A stretch of 64,000 nt of DNA from Symploca sp. SIO3C6 (GTDB lineage Bacteria; Cyanobacteriota; Cyanobacteriia; Cyanobacteriales; Coleofasciculaceae): positions 1 through 64,000 of the forward strand of contig JAAHHJ010000032.1 of the NCBI GenBank assembly GCA_010692425.1, read 5' to 3'. The notes beneath the pieces are model-generated. The model had not been told where the DNA came from. It searched no databases and was given only the letters and a program-made list of their open reading frames with translations. Of this stretch, positions 53,601 to 60,873 are shown piece after piece. Made by a program: the position numbers and the translations under genes. The first letter of the stretch is position 1. Every line of letters starts with the position of its first letter.

Positions 53601-54269
53601 TTAACATACCTCCCCAGGCAAGATGGTAGTGAGAACGGACACATTCAAAACTATGAGGTCTATGTTAGTAACGACGGTACTAACTGGGAGAAAAAAGCCG
53701 AAGGAACTTGGACTTACAGTAGTGACGAGAAAACTGTTTACTTCCCCACTGTAAGTACTCGCTATGTCCGTTTAAGGGCTACCTCCTCAGTCAACGACAA
53801 TCAATTTACTTCTGCTGCTGAGCTGCAAGTTATTGTTAGTCCCTCTAAATTAAGACCATCTACAGCAACTGCTGATAGCCAACAATCAATATCTGAGAGC
53901 GCCGATAAAGCTATCGATGGCGACTCATCAACAATTTGGCATACACAATGGTACCCACAAATTAGCCCCTTGCCACACCACATTGACCTAGATTTAGGCG
54001 AAACCTACACTGTTGTAGGTTTGACATACCTCCCTAGGCAAGACGGTAGTCAGAACGGAAACATTCAAAACTATGAGGTCTATGTTAGTAACGATGGTAA
54101 CAGCTGGCAGAGACAAGTAGGAGATACTTGGACTGACAGTAGTGACGAAAAAACTGTTCACTTTCCCTCTATAAGTACTCGCTATGTCCGTTTAAGGGCT
54201 ACCTCTGAAGTCAACGGCAATCAATTTACTTCTGCTGCTGAGATCAATGTACTCGTTTTAGGTCAATAA
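50664..54269 (+). CDS. Large beta-propeller (BNR/sortilin) protein with PKD and three discoidin domains
   Basis: 1201 aa. The propeller has Asp-box repeats such as SQDNGSTW, STDGGLTW, TENGGQNW, STDGGANW, STDGGNNW, TRDGGINW and TTDGGATW. The first discoidin (F5/8 C) domain, about residues 82-224, is inserted between propeller blades; SATADSQ-like starts and FTSAAEIEVLGS ends mark its borders. A PKD domain follows the propeller (about 836-912), then two more discoidin domains (about 921-1062 and 1063-1200). All three discoidin units are very similar and include DGSENGHI- or DGSQNGNI-type loops. No signal peptide is visible. A role in binding glycans or surfaces is likely. Confidence 0.82.
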   Translation: MPQWSCIGPTKVDWSAPTTSLYATTQGVIRSVTQDPNDPNKIFAGSVSAGIWLSQDNGSTWECVTKNLLVDQVKGIAICPKSSRKPSAATADSQETVGENGRASNAIDGDLSTFWHTQWYNQTDPLPHHIDLDLGSPLTISGLTYLPRQDGSENGHIKDYEIYVSNDGTNWEKKIEGTWTYSTDKKTVNFEPATATHVRLQALSEVNDQPFTSAAEIEVLGSFIMYAAAEVGPIKSTDGGLTWNYPQDANVNWTSNYPNGPEPKQIIVHPDNPDIAIFACNSGIWRTENGGQNWIQEFNREVWDIEFHPTNPDIVYAGVSNGNPWNSRWIEFYRSTDGGANWTNITNGYPTPVANHNLGRICIAVTPAAPEHVYVFAGGGQNMGQSNQQEGARFFRSTDSGTSFTEIDVPNMIDYDTSGNGTGGGQYTWDMDLAVSNTDSNYLLAGGINVWKSTDGGNNWSYVPGTGDPQGSNRDHWYHSDVQSLAIYDNKSWITSDGGIYLSTDQCANISNKSFGIVAQEIWGFDQGWKSDIMAIGMYHGPIQIRDDSIYDGWYASTGADAGTAMVNKGDDKYIYCHPWNDNKITRSDDKDTKPIVVGLNARMPSYIYPIEIFNHNYYNTFYTLDTKESTVQKTKDNAKSWELLKDFGGDSDTPVRITTSYSNADVAYVIVEFNQIWKTRDGGINWTQVTPNSIVTQNKSFSNLTIDGEDPNIVWVSMGGKQKDVKVIKTTDGGATWSDYSGPNDNLPSYEIHVITHQIGTNGGVYIGTDAGLWYRNNSLDRWQRYSTNLPLATRVYFIRLNYAKNKIRIGTHRGLWECDLYEASRTIANPMAEAKEPSILAPVQFVDHSVAREGATYQWQFPGGNPSSSTEEKPQVIYHSLGNYDVTLTVTDVDGTTDTKTVTDFITVSVPSNSHLTRISPSTATADSQETVGENGRTSNAIDGNSSTIWHTQWYNQIDALPHYIDLDLDATYTVVGLTYLPRQDGSENGHIQNYEVYVSNDGTNWEKKAEGTWTYSSDEKTVYFPTVSTRYVRLRATSSVNDNQFTSAAELQVIVSPSKLRPSTATADSQQSISESADKAIDGDSSTIWHTQWYPQISPLPHHIDLDLGETYTVVGLTYLPRQDGSQNGNIQNYEVYVSNDGNSWQRQVGDTWTDSSDEKTVHFPSISTRYVRLRATSEVNGNQFTSAAEINVLVLGQ

Positions 54270-54352
54270 TTCTAGCAGTGGTTTCAGAGCTTTAATCTTC
54301 GCTTAACCTCAGATTTTAAAGCTTTTCAATTCTCAACATCAAATAGTATCCT

Positions 54353-54381
54353 GGCGCGGCAACAAATTAAAGATCCGCGCC
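54353..54381 (+). terminator. GC-rich hairpin after the propeller gene
   Basis: GGCGCGG (54353-54359) pairs with CCGCGCC (54375-54381), followed by ATTAATTTTG. A plausible terminator. Confidence 0.6.
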
Positions 54382-54479
54382 ATTAATTTTGATAGTTCAT
54401 ACTTCATTGCCATGAACAATGAGCAATAAACTATCAATAGCAAAGAAGCACAATACTAAACTAAAATCAATTATCCTAT

Positions 54480-55655
54480 ATGCGATCGCTCATCAACTTT
54501 GTCTGCATTACCCTTGCCGACTTCATTGTCCGAGCTGCCTATCAGATGGGAAAAACACCACTCCTACCTATCTTTGCTTCCACACTGGGAGCCACCGATG
54601 CCTTCCTTGGTTCAATTGTCTCTGTATCTACTCTCACCGGAATGCTCCTCAAACCATCTATTGGTATCCTTAGTGATCGTTGGGGAAGGCGCTGGTGGTT
54701 AATTATCGGCACGATATTTTTCGTGACCATGCCCTTTTTTTATCACTTTATACACACACCCGAACAACTTTTCATCATTCGTTTAGTGCATGGTTTAGCC
54801 ACAGCTATTTATGGGCCAGTTACTGTCGCCTACGTTGCTGAACAAAAGCAAAATCAACGTGCTCAACGTCTCGGTTGGTTTGGCATTGCTCGCAGTGGAG
54901 GATATATCGTCGGACCAGCACTGGCAGGTGGGTTACTCTTAGTGATGGAACCGATTGATGTCTTCACTATTATCGGTTTGCTCAGTAGTCTAGCTTTTAT
55001 CCCTATCTTTTTACTAACAGAATCCCACCATTCTCTTGGCACTGTAAAAAATGTATCTATGCGCCGACAAATCATCGAATCCTTAAAAAGTGGCAGTCGT
55101 ACTCCTGCCGTTTGGTTATCGGGAGGTTTAGAATTTATAGTCTATATTGCTCTCTATGCTGTCAAAGCCTTTCTACCTATATATAGTCTCTCAATTGGAC
55201 TGAATGTAGCACTGATTGGAACTTTTTTCGCCCTACAAGAGGTAAGTAATGTCTTATTTAAACCCTTGGGTGGACGCTTAGGAGACCAATACGGCTATAT
55301 CAAAATTATCGTTATTGGCATGGTTACTATCGGCTGTACATTGCCTCTAATTACATTAACATCTAAGCCAACAAGTTTATTATTTTTAGCAGTCTTAATT
55401 GGTGCTGCACAGGCACTGATTTTTCCATCAACCATAGCGCTTGTCTCAACTCAAATCAACGAACATTATCTGGGTGCAGGTATTGGGTTAGTTGGCACCC
55501 TCAAAAACAGTGGTAAGGTAGTTGGACCAGTCCTTGGAGGGATTTTGGTGGGTTGGTTGAATTTTACAATGATGTTTAACTTGATCGGAATCCTGTTAAT
55601 TGTTGGTGGGTTAGCGGTTTATAGATTAAGATATCTCCAAAGACTATCAATCTAG
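54480..55655 (+). CDS. Major facilitator superfamily transporter
   Basis: 391 aa, about twelve membrane helices. MGKTPLLPIFASTLGATDAF, LKPSIGILSDRWGRRWW (the MFS D-R-W-GRR loop between helices 2 and 3), RLVHGLATAIYGPVTVAYVA and KPLGGRLGDQYGYIKIIVIG fit drug- or metabolite-efflux MFS proteins. The start overlaps a HIP1 site. The substrate cannot be deduced. It is a single gene followed by a 500-bp gap. Confidence 0.85.
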   Translation: MRSLINFVCITLADFIVRAAYQMGKTPLLPIFASTLGATDAFLGSIVSVSTLTGMLLKPSIGILSDRWGRRWWLIIGTIFFVTMPFFYHFIHTPEQLFIIRLVHGLATAIYGPVTVAYVAEQKQNQRAQRLGWFGIARSGGYIVGPALAGGLLLVMEPIDVFTIIGLLSSLAFIPIFLLTESHHSLGTVKNVSMRRQIIESLKSGSRTPAVWLSGGLEFIVYIALYAVKAFLPIYSLSIGLNVALIGTFFALQEVSNVLFKPLGGRLGDQYGYIKIIVIGMVTIGCTLPLITLTSKPTSLLFLAVLIGAAQALIFPSTIALVSTQINEHYLGAGIGLVGTLKNSGKVVGPVLGGILVGWLNFTMMFNLIGILLIVGGLAVYRLRYLQRLSI

Positions 55656-55752
55656 GTCTGTGACTGCTTTGGCAAGATTGCTTGCATCTTACTGCCTAAG
55701 TAAACTCCAAGTGAGGCAATGATTCAGACGTTGGTGGTTTCTTAAAGTTAAG

Positions 55753-55841
55753 CTGTTCGTCATTTAAAACTTATTGTCAATAATTGCGCAACCATTGTAG
55801 TTCGACGATCATCTTGAACGCTACTGATCGCCAATTTAAAT
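55753..55841 (-). repeat. Second copy of the 34125-34210 segment
   Basis: It begins CTGTTCGTCATTTAAA and ends CAATTTAAAT, with about 20 percent mismatches to the first copy. It abuts the end of a broken nuclease-like gene, as the first copy abuts mcrC. Confidence 0.7.
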
Positions 55842-55982
55842 AAATAGGTGACAGCTTATCCAGTGACAATACCTAGGTGTTTTTACGGGATATTCTTGAT
55901 CTGCTAGCAGCTCCTGAAATGCTTCAGCAAATCTGCTTTCAATTTCCTGTATTATTGCTATTTTTCTAAGGTCGAACTCAGA
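55836..55982 (-). pseudogene. C-terminal remnant of a PD-(D/E)XK nuclease-like gene
   Basis: An in-frame stretch of 48 codons reads EFDLRKIAIIQEIESRFAEA, then FQELLADQEYPVKTPRYCHW. The end resembles the C-terminal part of Cas4/RecB-type nucleases, where a CxxC or CxxxC cluster follows. Upstream there is an in-frame stop and no further similarity. With about 500 bp (55656-56158) lacking other genes, this is a decayed remnant. The family call is tentative. Confidence 0.45.
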
Positions 55983-56085
55983 TTATTAAGTAATATTATA
56001 AGTCCCAATTTTTTTTTGCTCAAAGGGTTGTCTTAATAAACCTAACTTGGTATCTTAAGACTGTTGCAACCGCAGCCCAGAAAAA

Positions 56086-56122
56086 AGCCAGCCTGAGGAA
56101 TTTGAAGACTCGCAGGCTGGCT
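56086..56122. terminator. Strong hairpin upstream of the 61-aa gene
   Basis: AGCCAGCCTG (56086-56095) pairs perfectly with CAGGCTGGCT (56113-56122). An A6 run lies on the left, so on the minus strand it is a classical terminator. On the plus strand it would form a hairpin in the leader of the next gene. Confidence 0.6.
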
Positions 56123-56158
56123 CTGGCTCCACTTTAGTCAAAAGGAGACAATTCAATT

Positions 56159-56344
56159 ATGTCCTATCGAGACAGACTTAGGCCATGGGCTATTGCCCGT
56201 TTATTGCACAACAAGCTGCAATGGTCAATTATTGATCGCTATCGCACCAAATCAGACGCCGAGGGACATCTCAGCTGGTGGCGTGAGCATGTCCCCGATG
56301 CCAAGTTTGAAGTGATCTGGGATTTACCGACCAAGGATAAGTAA
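56159..56344 (+). CDS. Small conserved hypothetical protein, 61 aa
   Basis: AAAGGAGACAATTCAATT precedes the ATG. The product (MSYRDRLRPWAIARLLHNKL, WSIIDRYRTKSDAEGHLSWW, REHVPDAKFEVIWDLPTKDK) resembles small cyanobacterial proteins of unknown function. The Arg- and Trp-rich composition suggests nucleic acid or membrane contact, without proof. The stop lies at the start of a heptamer repeat. A strong hairpin lies in its leader. Confidence 0.7.
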   Translation: MSYRDRLRPWAIARLLHNKLQWSIIDRYRTKSDAEGHLSWWREHVPDAKFEVIWDLPTKDK

Positions 56345-56372
56345 TGAGTAATAAGTAATAAGTAATAAGTGA
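56339..56372 (+). repeat. Heptamer tandem repeat (TAATAAG type)
   Basis: It begins within the last codon of the 61-aa gene and runs in gene orientation. Confidence 0.85.
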
Positions 56373-56485
56373 CAACAAGAACATTTATTGCTTGTCCTTC
56401 GTTCATAGTACGCGCTTCGCGCATGCTGCGCAAACATTGTTGATTGTTCATTGGGTTTGTATTCCACAACTGCCCTTATACCAAC

Positions 56486-56535
56486 CCAATGAGCAATGAA
56501 CCATGAGCAATGAACCATGAACCATGAACTATGAC
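56486..56535. repeat. Decamer repeats running into a start codon
   Basis: ATGAGCAATGAACCATGAGC-type units; the last copy ends at the ATG of the next gene (56531). Confidence 0.8.
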
Positions 56536-56908
56536 TACTCTATTTAATCGCCTCCAACCTGCTCAAAAATTCCGCATCAGCATTCGTGATTTGGCGAAAT
56601 TGCTGAAGATTCCCCAGCACCTGATTGTGCGTATTGAATGCTGGACCTATGTAGTCTTTGTACATCGCCGTGATGTGGGCGGACAATTCATTAGTTATCG
56701 GAAGTTAGAACAGTGGAAAAATGCTGTTGCTTGTCAGATTCAGAAATGTTCAACTGTGCCGCAATTGCAGAAGTTGTGGCGGGAAATCCTGGTAGACTAT
56801 CGTAAGTATAAAAAGCAGTATGAAAAAAGCGACCGCCCATTTTTTCGCAAAATCAGGCTCCAACGCTGGGACACTCTTAGGCAAGAATTGAGGCGAAGAC
56901 GCTCATAA
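56531..56908 (+). CDS. Hypothetical cyanobacterial protein, 125 aa
   Basis: The N-terminal half (FRISIRDLAKLLKIPQHLIV, RIECWTYVVFVHRRDVGGQF) looks like a small DNA-binding-like or beta domain; the second half is a very basic helical region (WREILVDYRKYKKQYEKSD, LRQELRRRRS). I do not recognise the family. The start codon is supplied by decamer repeats, so translation may depend on that repeat. Co-transcription with the 61-aa gene is possible. Confidence 0.65.
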   Translation: MTTLFNRLQPAQKFRISIRDLAKLLKIPQHLIVRIECWTYVVFVHRRDVGGQFISYRKLEQWKNAVACQIQKCSTVPQLQKLWREILVDYRKYKKQYEKSDRPFFRKIRLQRWDTLRQELRRRRS

Positions 56909-57051
56909 ACAGGGAGTTGAATCTAGTCTTAATGGGCTTTTAGATAGAGTACTTTGAGGTAATTGCGGAGGAACTGAAAAATTGAATATGTCACATTGTG
57001 AAGCATCGATAAAATCGAAAAACCACTTAGGAGAATTACTTGCTAATTGAA

Positions 57052-57786
57052 TCAATCATACCAAACCAGTCTATGAGTTCCGATTACTTTATTGCTATCA
57101 TCAATCTCTACATAGTAACCAATCCAAGCAAAATCCCACCAATCAGAACCTCCATTTTTACCGTAATCTAGATCTAGCCTTGGATATCTGGGTTGGCCTA
57201 ACAGAGCAATAACTTCATTTCTATCCATTCCTGGCTTGATACTGAAAAACTTGTCTTCAGAAAATTCTGGAGGGAGAACAGTATCAATTATTGGATTAGG
57301 TCGATAGTAGCATTGAAAACCGCCCAAAAAAATATTACCTACAGAAGCACAATCACCAGACTGCCAGAACATGCGAAAGTTAACCGTCAGCAAATAAAGT
57401 AGTACTACCAGGCAGAGCAAACCATACACCCAATAGTTGATTCTCTTCCATATTTGAGAAATAAACCAAGTGGCTAAACCCAAGAATAAAGCTCCGAAGA
57501 GTCCCCCAACAAATATCGGAGTTGAACCAAGTGTTAGGGCAAAAGGCAACAGGCTACCCCAAAAGAATCCCACTATTGTAAATCGCCCAATCATAACCAA
57601 TCGTATTTCAGTCCAGTCAGAGTTTCTGAATATACTTAAAATCAACCAACTAGCTAAACCCAAGATGAAAGCATGTAAGATTCCACTAAAAAACGCTTGA
57701 ATTGTGGCAAAGGAAAACCGCAAACTATAACAGAAACCCATGAGTGCAAATATTCCAGTCATAATCAGTCGCTCGGTTGCATTCAT
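57052..57786 (-). CDS. Membrane protein with BamE/SmpA-like tail
   Basis: 244 aa from the ATG at 57786 (TTG at 57804 is the alternative). The first 150 residues contain about five membrane helices (GILHAFILGLASWLILSIF, IFVGGLFGALFLGLATWF, YGLLCLVVLLYLLTV). The soluble C-terminus has FFSIKPGMDRNEVIALLGQP, the pattern of BamE/SmpA-type domains, and ends in a beta-rich part (WWDFAWIGYYVEIDDSNKV). The function is unknown. Confidence 0.65.
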   Translation of the reverse strand: MNATERLIMTGIFALMGFCYSLRFSFATIQAFFSGILHAFILGLASWLILSIFRNSDWTEIRLVMIGRFTIVGFFWGSLLPFALTLGSTPIFVGGLFGALFLGLATWFISQIWKRINYWVYGLLCLVVLLYLLTVNFRMFWQSGDCASVGNIFLGGFQCYYRPNPIIDTVLPPEFSEDKFFSIKPGMDRNEVIALLGQPRYPRLDLDYGKNGGSDWWDFAWIGYYVEIDDSNKVIGTHRLVWYD

Positions 57787-58275
57787 AAGCCATTCCACAT
57801 TCAATTTGCTATAACTGCATTACCTTGATGCTAAATTTTTCTGGGTAAATTAAAATTTAGCAGCCTTCGACTTATAAAATACTTTATTTGTCAAGAGCAG
57901 ATTTTTGCCCTTTACACTGCTTAACAAAAAATCCGTCCCTCGAAGGTAGTGAAAACTCAGATAATGCCCTGTGTAATTAGCTCAAATTACACGATAAATC
58001 AATAGTTTGAGATGATATTAGTGTTTTTTGACACACAAAAAGACCATCATACATCTATATAGATTTTCTCATTGTCAACTAGACCTGTCAATTCTCACAG
58101 TAAATGAGAATATTCTCAATAATCGCCATAATGTGAAGTTATGATACAAATGATTGATTGTGAATTAAAAACTGATTGTAAAAAATAATTGTTTTTACTT
58201 ATCATCGCCGTCACCTATGGGAAAAGCGTTGTTATCGCAGTGAGTCTGATAGGAGATTCTTAACAAGAAACTGTC
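57787..58275. other. Intergenic region between divergent genes
   Basis: About 490 bp. CTAAATTTT (57831-57839) pairs with AAAATTTAG (57852-57860), and GAGAATATTCTC near 58105 is a palindrome; either may be an operator. No gene is seen. Confidence 0.45.
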
Positions 58276-60360
58276 TTGGCAAGATTCTTTGAAGCTTACT
58301 GTCAACCCAATGAGGCTGGTGTCGTGTCTGTAGATTTGTTCATTCGTAAACAAACTCACTTTGTGTTGTGGCGTCCTGGAGTTACACAGCCAAAACCAAT
58401 TCTTTACATTGGTATTATTAACTCTCAAAAATCACAATGCCAACCGGAAAACTTCCGAGAAATCGAACTGAAACCCTCAGCACAGTTTCCTGAATTATGG
58501 GAAGTAGCAGCCAAGGATTGTCACCTCAAAAATGGGCAAGTCTATTTTTACTGGTTCAAGGTTGGCGATACTAATGTCTATGAAAGCGATTACCCAAGGG
58601 GTAGCGCCAAAGGCGATCGCCAAATTATATACTGTAGTGATCCTACCGCTTGGACAGTGGATCGTCGTTTTGCAGTCGATCCTAACTCCCAAACACCAGT
58701 AAAGTTCAATTGTGAACTAGATACTAAACACCACCCCGCTAGCGTTGTACTCTATAAAAATGGTCAACTTCTTCCCTGTGATCCAGAGGGGCAAATTGCT
58801 AATTGGGAAGGAGACGCACCCATCAAGACACTACCAACTAATAATCAATTAGTGATTTACGAATTGCCAACTCGTTGGACTCGGATTGGTGCCCAGGGAA
58901 AGAAAGAAGTTGGCATTGGCTCCTTTCGTGATGTCCTATCTTTGTTAAATCCAGAGACAATTACCTCCAATTTTCAGAAAATCGAAGCTTTAATACAAAA
59001 GCGTGCTTATTTGTTGGAATTAGGGGTCAATGCCTTAGAATTACTGCCCCCAGCTGATAGCGAAGATAATTTGCATTGGGGCTATGGCACAGCTAACTAT
59101 TTTGCAGCTGATTTCCACTTGGGACGTCAAGATCAACAGTCAGTACCTAAGGCATCCACTGACTTAATTGAGTTAATTAAAACTTGTCATCAGCAGGGAT
59201 TGCGTTTTTTTTACGACGCTGTAATGGCATTTTCCCGCAATGCCCCTTACCGCTATATTAATTTTCTAGATTTTCACGTGCACTGGAATAGTGGAGATCC
59301 AGAACAAGGAAATCGAGAAGCTTTTGGAGGAGATTTATTTAAATACAATTACTGGGTAGAAGGTTATGAACCAATTACAGGGAAAAAGTCGTGGCTTGTT
59401 CCTGCCCGCGAGTACATGAAAGCCCACATTGCCCATTGGATTAACTATTATCGGGTTGATGGTTTACGTCTTGATAGTGTTAATAATATTGACAACGAAG
59501 AATTTGTAAGGGAATTCAAGGACTATGCTCGTTCACTTTGGCAACAAAGGGGCGGTACAAATGACCATTTTCTTGTAGCTGGGGAGGAACTGAGTGTACC
59601 ACTTTCCCTTGTGCATCAACAATGCCTTGATTGCCTGTGGAATGAAAAATTCAAGCATATTCTACGGCAGGTTATTTTAGGGAGAAATACTGATGACGAA
59701 TCCTCTTTTGTAGAAAGTGTCCGCAAACTAATTGACTGTCGTTTATTAGGCTTCACAGATGGAACTCAAGCAGTTAATTATATAACTTCCCACGATGTCG
59801 AAGGCGATGGAAACGAACGCCTCTACAACTATCTTGACAACCAGGGAATAGTTGAAAAAGAAAAGTATATTAAATTAGCATTTGTCTGCCTACTTACAGC
59901 TGTAGGTATTCCGATGATTTTAGCAGGTGAAGAATTCGCAGATGAACATGACCTTTCACCAGCAGAAGTTAAAGATAAACAAGTTGATCCTGTAAACTAT
60001 GAACGCTTGCGAGAATCTTGGCGTCAAGATATCTTCAACTATGTGGCGAGATTAGTTCGCTGGCGTACAAAAGCCCAAGCTTTGGCAGTTAATGACACCG
60101 ATTTTATTCATGTTGATTTGAATCAAGGGAAACGGGTTATTGTCTGGAAGCGAGGTTATGGAGAGCAAATAGTAGTTGTAGTAGCCAACTTTTCTGATTA
60201 CTGCTCTTCTCCCACAGGGGAATATATTATTCCTAATTGGCCAAGCGTTGGCACCGATAAACAATGGTGGGAAGTGACGCAAGATCGAGCTGTTGTTAAT
60301 TACCAAGCCGGAAAAGAAGCAATTTTTCCTTGGGAAGCAAAGGTATACGCTTTAGTGTGA
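58276..60360 (+). CDS. GH13 family glycoside hydrolase (alpha-amylase/branching-like)
   Basis: 694 aa from a TTG; the next in-frame stop upstream leaves no better start. An N-terminal beta domain (about 1-180) precedes the (beta/alpha)8 barrel: LLELGVNALELLPPAD, HWGYGTANYFAADFHLG, RVDGLRLDSVNNIDN (nucleophile Asp), LVAGEELSVPLSL (acid/base Glu) and YITSHDVEGDGNERLYN (stabilising Asp). The C-terminal beta domain carries VVVVANFSDYCSSPTGEY. It should act on alpha-glucans such as glycogen, probably in the cytoplasm. The exact reaction (hydrolysis, branching or transfer) is uncertain. Confidence 0.82.
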   Translation: MARFFEAYCQPNEAGVVSVDLFIRKQTHFVLWRPGVTQPKPILYIGIINSQKSQCQPENFREIELKPSAQFPELWEVAAKDCHLKNGQVYFYWFKVGDTNVYESDYPRGSAKGDRQIIYCSDPTAWTVDRRFAVDPNSQTPVKFNCELDTKHHPASVVLYKNGQLLPCDPEGQIANWEGDAPIKTLPTNNQLVIYELPTRWTRIGAQGKKEVGIGSFRDVLSLLNPETITSNFQKIEALIQKRAYLLELGVNALELLPPADSEDNLHWGYGTANYFAADFHLGRQDQQSVPKASTDLIELIKTCHQQGLRFFYDAVMAFSRNAPYRYINFLDFHVHWNSGDPEQGNREAFGGDLFKYNYWVEGYEPITGKKSWLVPAREYMKAHIAHWINYYRVDGLRLDSVNNIDNEEFVREFKDYARSLWQQRGGTNDHFLVAGEELSVPLSLVHQQCLDCLWNEKFKHILRQVILGRNTDDESSFVESVRKLIDCRLLGFTDGTQAVNYITSHDVEGDGNERLYNYLDNQGIVEKEKYIKLAFVCLLTAVGIPMILAGEEFADEHDLSPAEVKDKQVDPVNYERLRESWRQDIFNYVARLVRWRTKAQALAVNDTDFIHVDLNQGKRVIVWKRGYGEQIVVVVANFSDYCSSPTGEYIIPNWPSVGTDKQWWEVTQDRAVVNYQAGKEAIFPWEAKVYALV

Positions 60361-60873
60361 AACTTCCCTTGACCCTTCTAGACAACAGATTAACTTAGTT
60401 GCTCCTGATAAGTAGTCGCACCAAAGTAAACGGCACTTTATAACTTTATATATGTTTATAGCAGTCGCCACAGCTATTAAGCTGTTACGCATTTAAATCA
60501 TATATATATTTTGATACTAGTTAATAGCCCCAACTCTTGTTCCTTGGAGCCTACTACCTCCTGCCTTGCTGTTGTGAATTTTTAATGTACAACAGCTGAG
60601 GATACTTCCTTGTTCCTTGTTCCCTATTCCCTGTTAATCAAAAGAGGATGTCCTAACTGACATGTCCATTGCGATATTACTGAGTTATTCTCCGGAATTA
60701 AATTAGATTGAAATTGAGTGGCAAAGACTAAAGAAGACGAATATCAATTAGTCTAAGCCTTTATGGAAATCATTAGACAAAGACACAGGATTTTCACGAA
60801 TGCCTCGTATAATCTTCTATATTGATCAGCTTCTATATTGTAATCATGCAAAATATATTATTTTATCTAACTA
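60361..60873. other. Intergenic region with an IS remnant
   Basis: About 510 bp without an intact gene. The IS630-type relic at 60677-60751 is the only recognisable item. The rest is AT-rich. Confidence 0.45.
60677..60751 (+). pseudogene. Remnant of an IS630-type transposase
   Basis: In frame it reads LLSYSPELN, stop, IEIEWQRLKKTNIN, stop. This is the third catalytic block of IS630-type transposases (YSPELNLIE-x-x-W), with TAG in place of the Leu codon. The rest of the element has decayed. Confidence 0.65.
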
